Assembly (NCBI GenBank): GCA_020431745.1
Contig: JAGQHR010000140.1
Location: forward strand, 1 to 7,411
DNA: 7,411 nucleotides
Source of the DNA: Candidatus Eiseniibacteriota bacterium
GTDB lineage: Bacteria > Eisenbacteria > RBG-16-71-46 > CAIMUX01
Reading direction: 5' to 3'
Shown: positions 5,879-7,411 of the stretch, one piece after another
Numbering within the stretch: the stretch's first letter is position 1
Layout: each line of letters begins with the position of its first letter
Translations under genes and position numbers: made by a program
Notes under the pieces: model-generated
Database searches by the model: none
The model's input: the letters and a program-made list of their open reading frames with translations, nothing else
What the model was told of the DNA's origin: nothing

Positions 5879-6047
5879 CGAAGGAAACCGCAAAGCCGAT
5901 CCTTTCAAAGCATCGGTAGGTTCCCGTCCCCGGTCGAGGTCTCACCACGGTCGTAGGCACCGGGTTTGGGGGCGTGCTGGCCCTTGCACCGCCGGACCAA
6001 TCCCCGACGACTGCCGGCCCGGCCGTGCCGGATCGGTCCGCACGAGT

Positions 6048-7043
6048 CTATTCTGCAGCCAGCTCCGGACTGCTTGGTGAATGCAGACGCGCGCGCCTTT
6101 CCAGGACCAACGCGATGATGAAACCCGAGAAGAAGACTGCCATGGCTATTGGCGCAGCCACCTGCATCCCTACCGCAAAGGCCGCGATTGGCAAGCAGGC
6201 CCAGACCTCTCGGCCCCGAAGCGGAAGCGCCTGGCCCACCATTCTCGAGAGCAGGGCCGCTCTGCTGCGCAGCAGGATCACGCCCACCAGCATCAAGACC
6301 AGATACGCCAAGCTCCACGGTGACTTCGTGGGGATGTTCATGAGTGCGTGCACGAGGATCGGGGCAGCCAAGGAGCGCGTGATCTGATAGGACGTGCCGA
6401 TTCCGATCGCGACCACGAACAGCGAAAGCAGCATCGTGATGTTGAGAACATCGCCATGGTAGTACTGGAAGTGGACGGCGGCAAAGAGTAGCGACGTTCC
6501 GATGACGGCGGCCGGCGCACCGAAGGCTCGCTCCAGTCGGGACTGGCAATAGCCCCGGTAGACCAGCTCCTCCAGCACCGGAATGAGTGCGAACGATCCG
6601 ATCGCCATGAAGAGCCAGAAGCCCCTATCCCACGGTTTGTCGAACAACGCCCAGTAGGATGGCTCGACTCCGAGAGTGCGAAGCTGGTTCGCCGCCACGA
6701 GACCCCGCATGGGCAGTGCGAACACGCAGAAGGCGGTCGCACCCATCAACAGACTCGCCACGATGCCCGAGGTTCCTCCCGACCGTTTGCCCAAGAACGA
6801 CTCGCGACGTAGGAAACGGGAGACCAGCTGGGCCGGCAGGAGAATGCAAACGGCCTGCGCGGTCAGGGGCAACAGGGCCATCGCCGCGAGCCGAGTGAAG
6901 TCGGGCCGTGGCACGACGATCGCCTTCTCGAGCTCGCCCTCCAACGAGGGCACGGGAAGGAGTTGGAGCACGACGCGGGTCAGAAACCAGCCGATGGTCA
7001 AGACGCCCAGGACTTCCAGTACGGCGAGGATCCGGCGGATCAT
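6048..7043 (-). CDS. CPBP (CAAX/Abi-type) intramembrane glutamic metalloprotease
   Basis: A 331-residue polytopic membrane protein. The three catalytic motifs of the CPBP family (Rce1-like) are intact: EELVYRG with E158, E159 and R163; FAAVH with F187 and H191; and HALMN with H232 and N236. Hydrophobic segments lie near residues 5-29, 51-74, 92-115, 141-160, 177-192, 200-221, 225-238, 243-259 and 281-314, the last long enough for one or two helices beyond the catalytic core. The start at 7043 follows AGGAG by eight bases; in-frame ATGs at 7064 and 7121 lack a comparable site and add a charged extension. The substrate is unknown: bacterial members serve in bacteriocin immunity, membrane-protein cleavage and, in some lineages, processing of C-terminal surface signals. 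It lies between two same-strand genes with gaps of 126 and 205 bases, so operon membership is uncertain. Confidence 0.9.
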   Translation of the reverse strand: MIRRILAVLEVLGVLTIGWFLTRVVLQLLPVPSLEGELEKAIVVPRPDFTRLAAMALLPLTAQAVCILLPAQLVSRFLRRESFLGKRSGGTSGIVASLLMGATAFCVFALPMRGLVAANQLRTLGVEPSYWALFDKPWDRGFWLFMAIGSFALIPVLEELVYRGYCQSRLERAFGAPAAVIGTSLLFAAVHFQYYHGDVLNITMLLSLFVVAIGIGTSYQITRSLAAPILVHALMNIPTKSPWSLAYLVLMLVGVILLRSRAALLSRMVGQALPLRGREVWACLPIAAFAVGMQVAAPIAMAVFFSGFIIALVLERRARLHSPSSPELAAE

Positions 7044-7051
7044 GCCCTGCT

Positions 7052-7056
7052 CTCCT
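7052..7056 (-). promoter_or_regulatory. Ribosome binding site deciding the CPBP protease start
   Basis: AGGAG on the minus strand, eight bases before the ATG at 7043, directly ahead of the first membrane segment. It lies downstream of the alternative ATG at 7064 and so favours the shorter protein. Confidence 0.75.
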
Positions 7057-7169
7057 GTGGTCATTGCAGCCCGGTCAGACCTGCGGGCCTGCAGAGCATC
7101 GCCGTACCGGTCTCGGCGCAATGCCCGGCAAGCCCGGCTCCAGTTCGAACAAACGTCCCGCGTGCACCT

Positions 7170-7411
7170 CTACTCGACGAGGATGGTCTTTCGCACCTGT
7201 TGGGTTCCGGGGGTCCGCAGCCTGACGAAGTACACTCCGTTGGGTACGCGTTGGCCAAGTTGATCCTCGCCGTTCCAGGAGAACGAGTAGCTACCGGCGG
7301 GGCGATCTCCCTGGGCCAGATTCCGGACATGACGACCTGCGACGTCCACGACTTCGAGATCGAACACGGTCCGACCATCCAAGGAAACGACAACCTCGTT
7401 CTCGCCCGCGA
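7170..7411 (-). CDS. 3' end of a surface/secreted protein with FlgD-like Ig C-terminal sorting domain (partial)
   Basis: The frame is open to the right edge of the window, so only the last 79 residues are seen and the true start lies outside. A TTG at 7380-7382 is not the start, because the coding pattern continues upstream of it (GENEVVVSLDG). The visible part is a complete C-terminal half of a FlgD-like/Por-type sorting domain: VVDVAGRHVRNL, RPAGSYSFSWNGEDQLGQ, the strand NGVYFVRLRT, and the lysine-containing final strand KTILVE. It resembles the end of the large secreted protein in this window (AGRYALAWDGKTEHG, GQYFYRILL, KITVLE), so both probably use the same export and attachment machinery. 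What the rest of the protein does cannot be told. Confidence 0.8.
   Translation of the reverse strand, partial: AGENEVVVSLDGRTVFDLEVVDVAGRHVRNLAQGDRPAGSYSFSWNGEDQLGQRVPNGVYFVRLRTPGTQQVRKTILVE

Noticed and set aside
5896..5916. Short hairpin CCGAT...ATCGG after the protease gene
   Set aside because: Only five base pairs with an 11-base loop and an interrupted T-rich tail; too weak to call a terminator.
5879..6047. Search of the gap between protease and repressor genes for a small gene or RNA
   Set aside because: Beyond the repressor promoter I see no ribosome binding site with a plausible frame, no tRNA-like fold and no repeat.
5905..6549. A 214-codon minus-strand frame between and over the protease gene
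   Set aside because: Most of it overlaps the membrane protease in another frame, and the composition is Arg/Gly/His-rich with no domain.
7066..7092. Hairpin GCAGCCCG / CGGGCCTGC upstream of the protease start
   Set aside because: Eight pairs with a bulge and no T tract; in GC-rich DNA this is common by chance. Kept as unproven.
1..7411. CRISPR array, insertion sequence, tRNA, rRNA or phage genes
   Set aside because: No regularly spaced repeats, transposase motifs, terminal inverted repeats or structural RNA signatures are visible anywhere in the window.

Overview
The window is GC-rich and densely coding, and it comes from a bacterium. Two different genes encode proteins ending in a FlgD-like Ig / Por-type C-terminal sorting domain, and one of them also has a signal peptide and an FG-GAP beta-propeller. 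That combination with high GC points to the FCB superphylum or a related candidate lineage (Eisenbacteria- or Krumholzibacteriota-like). This placement is inferred from protein style only; there is no rRNA or other marker gene here.

Layout, left to right. (1) 28-663, plus strand: a small NADP-binding oxidoreductase of the F420-dependent NADP reductase type. (2) 727-4068, minus strand and convergent with it: a very large secreted protein with a signal peptide, a seven-blade FG-GAP propeller, a domain matching D-alanyl-D-alanine carboxypeptidases (peptidase S11) but with all three catalytic motifs replaced, an unrecognised beta-rich segment, and a C-terminal sorting domain. (3) 4069-4463: a non-coding stretch with a leader hairpin, a G-rich direct repeat and the terminator of the next gene. 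(4) 4464-5842, minus strand: a three-gene cluster of ArsR-type repressor, SRPBCC/AHSA1 protein and DinB-family protein. A strong promoter and a perfect inverted repeat sit on the repressor's start codon, and the first two genes overlap by 103 bases. (5) 6048-7043, minus strand: a CPBP (CAAX-type) intramembrane metalloprotease. (6) 7170-7411, minus strand: the 3' end of another surface or secreted protein, cut by the window edge.

The ArsR-SRPBCC-DinB cluster reads as one self-regulated operon, probably for a stress or detoxification response; its inducer cannot be read from sequence. The giant protein and the truncated right-edge gene probably use the same export and anchoring machinery, which is encoded elsewhere. 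The most unusual item is the catalytically dead carboxypeptidase-like domain inside the propeller protein. It suggests a secreted pseudoenzyme that could bind, but not cleave, a peptidoglycan-like ligand.
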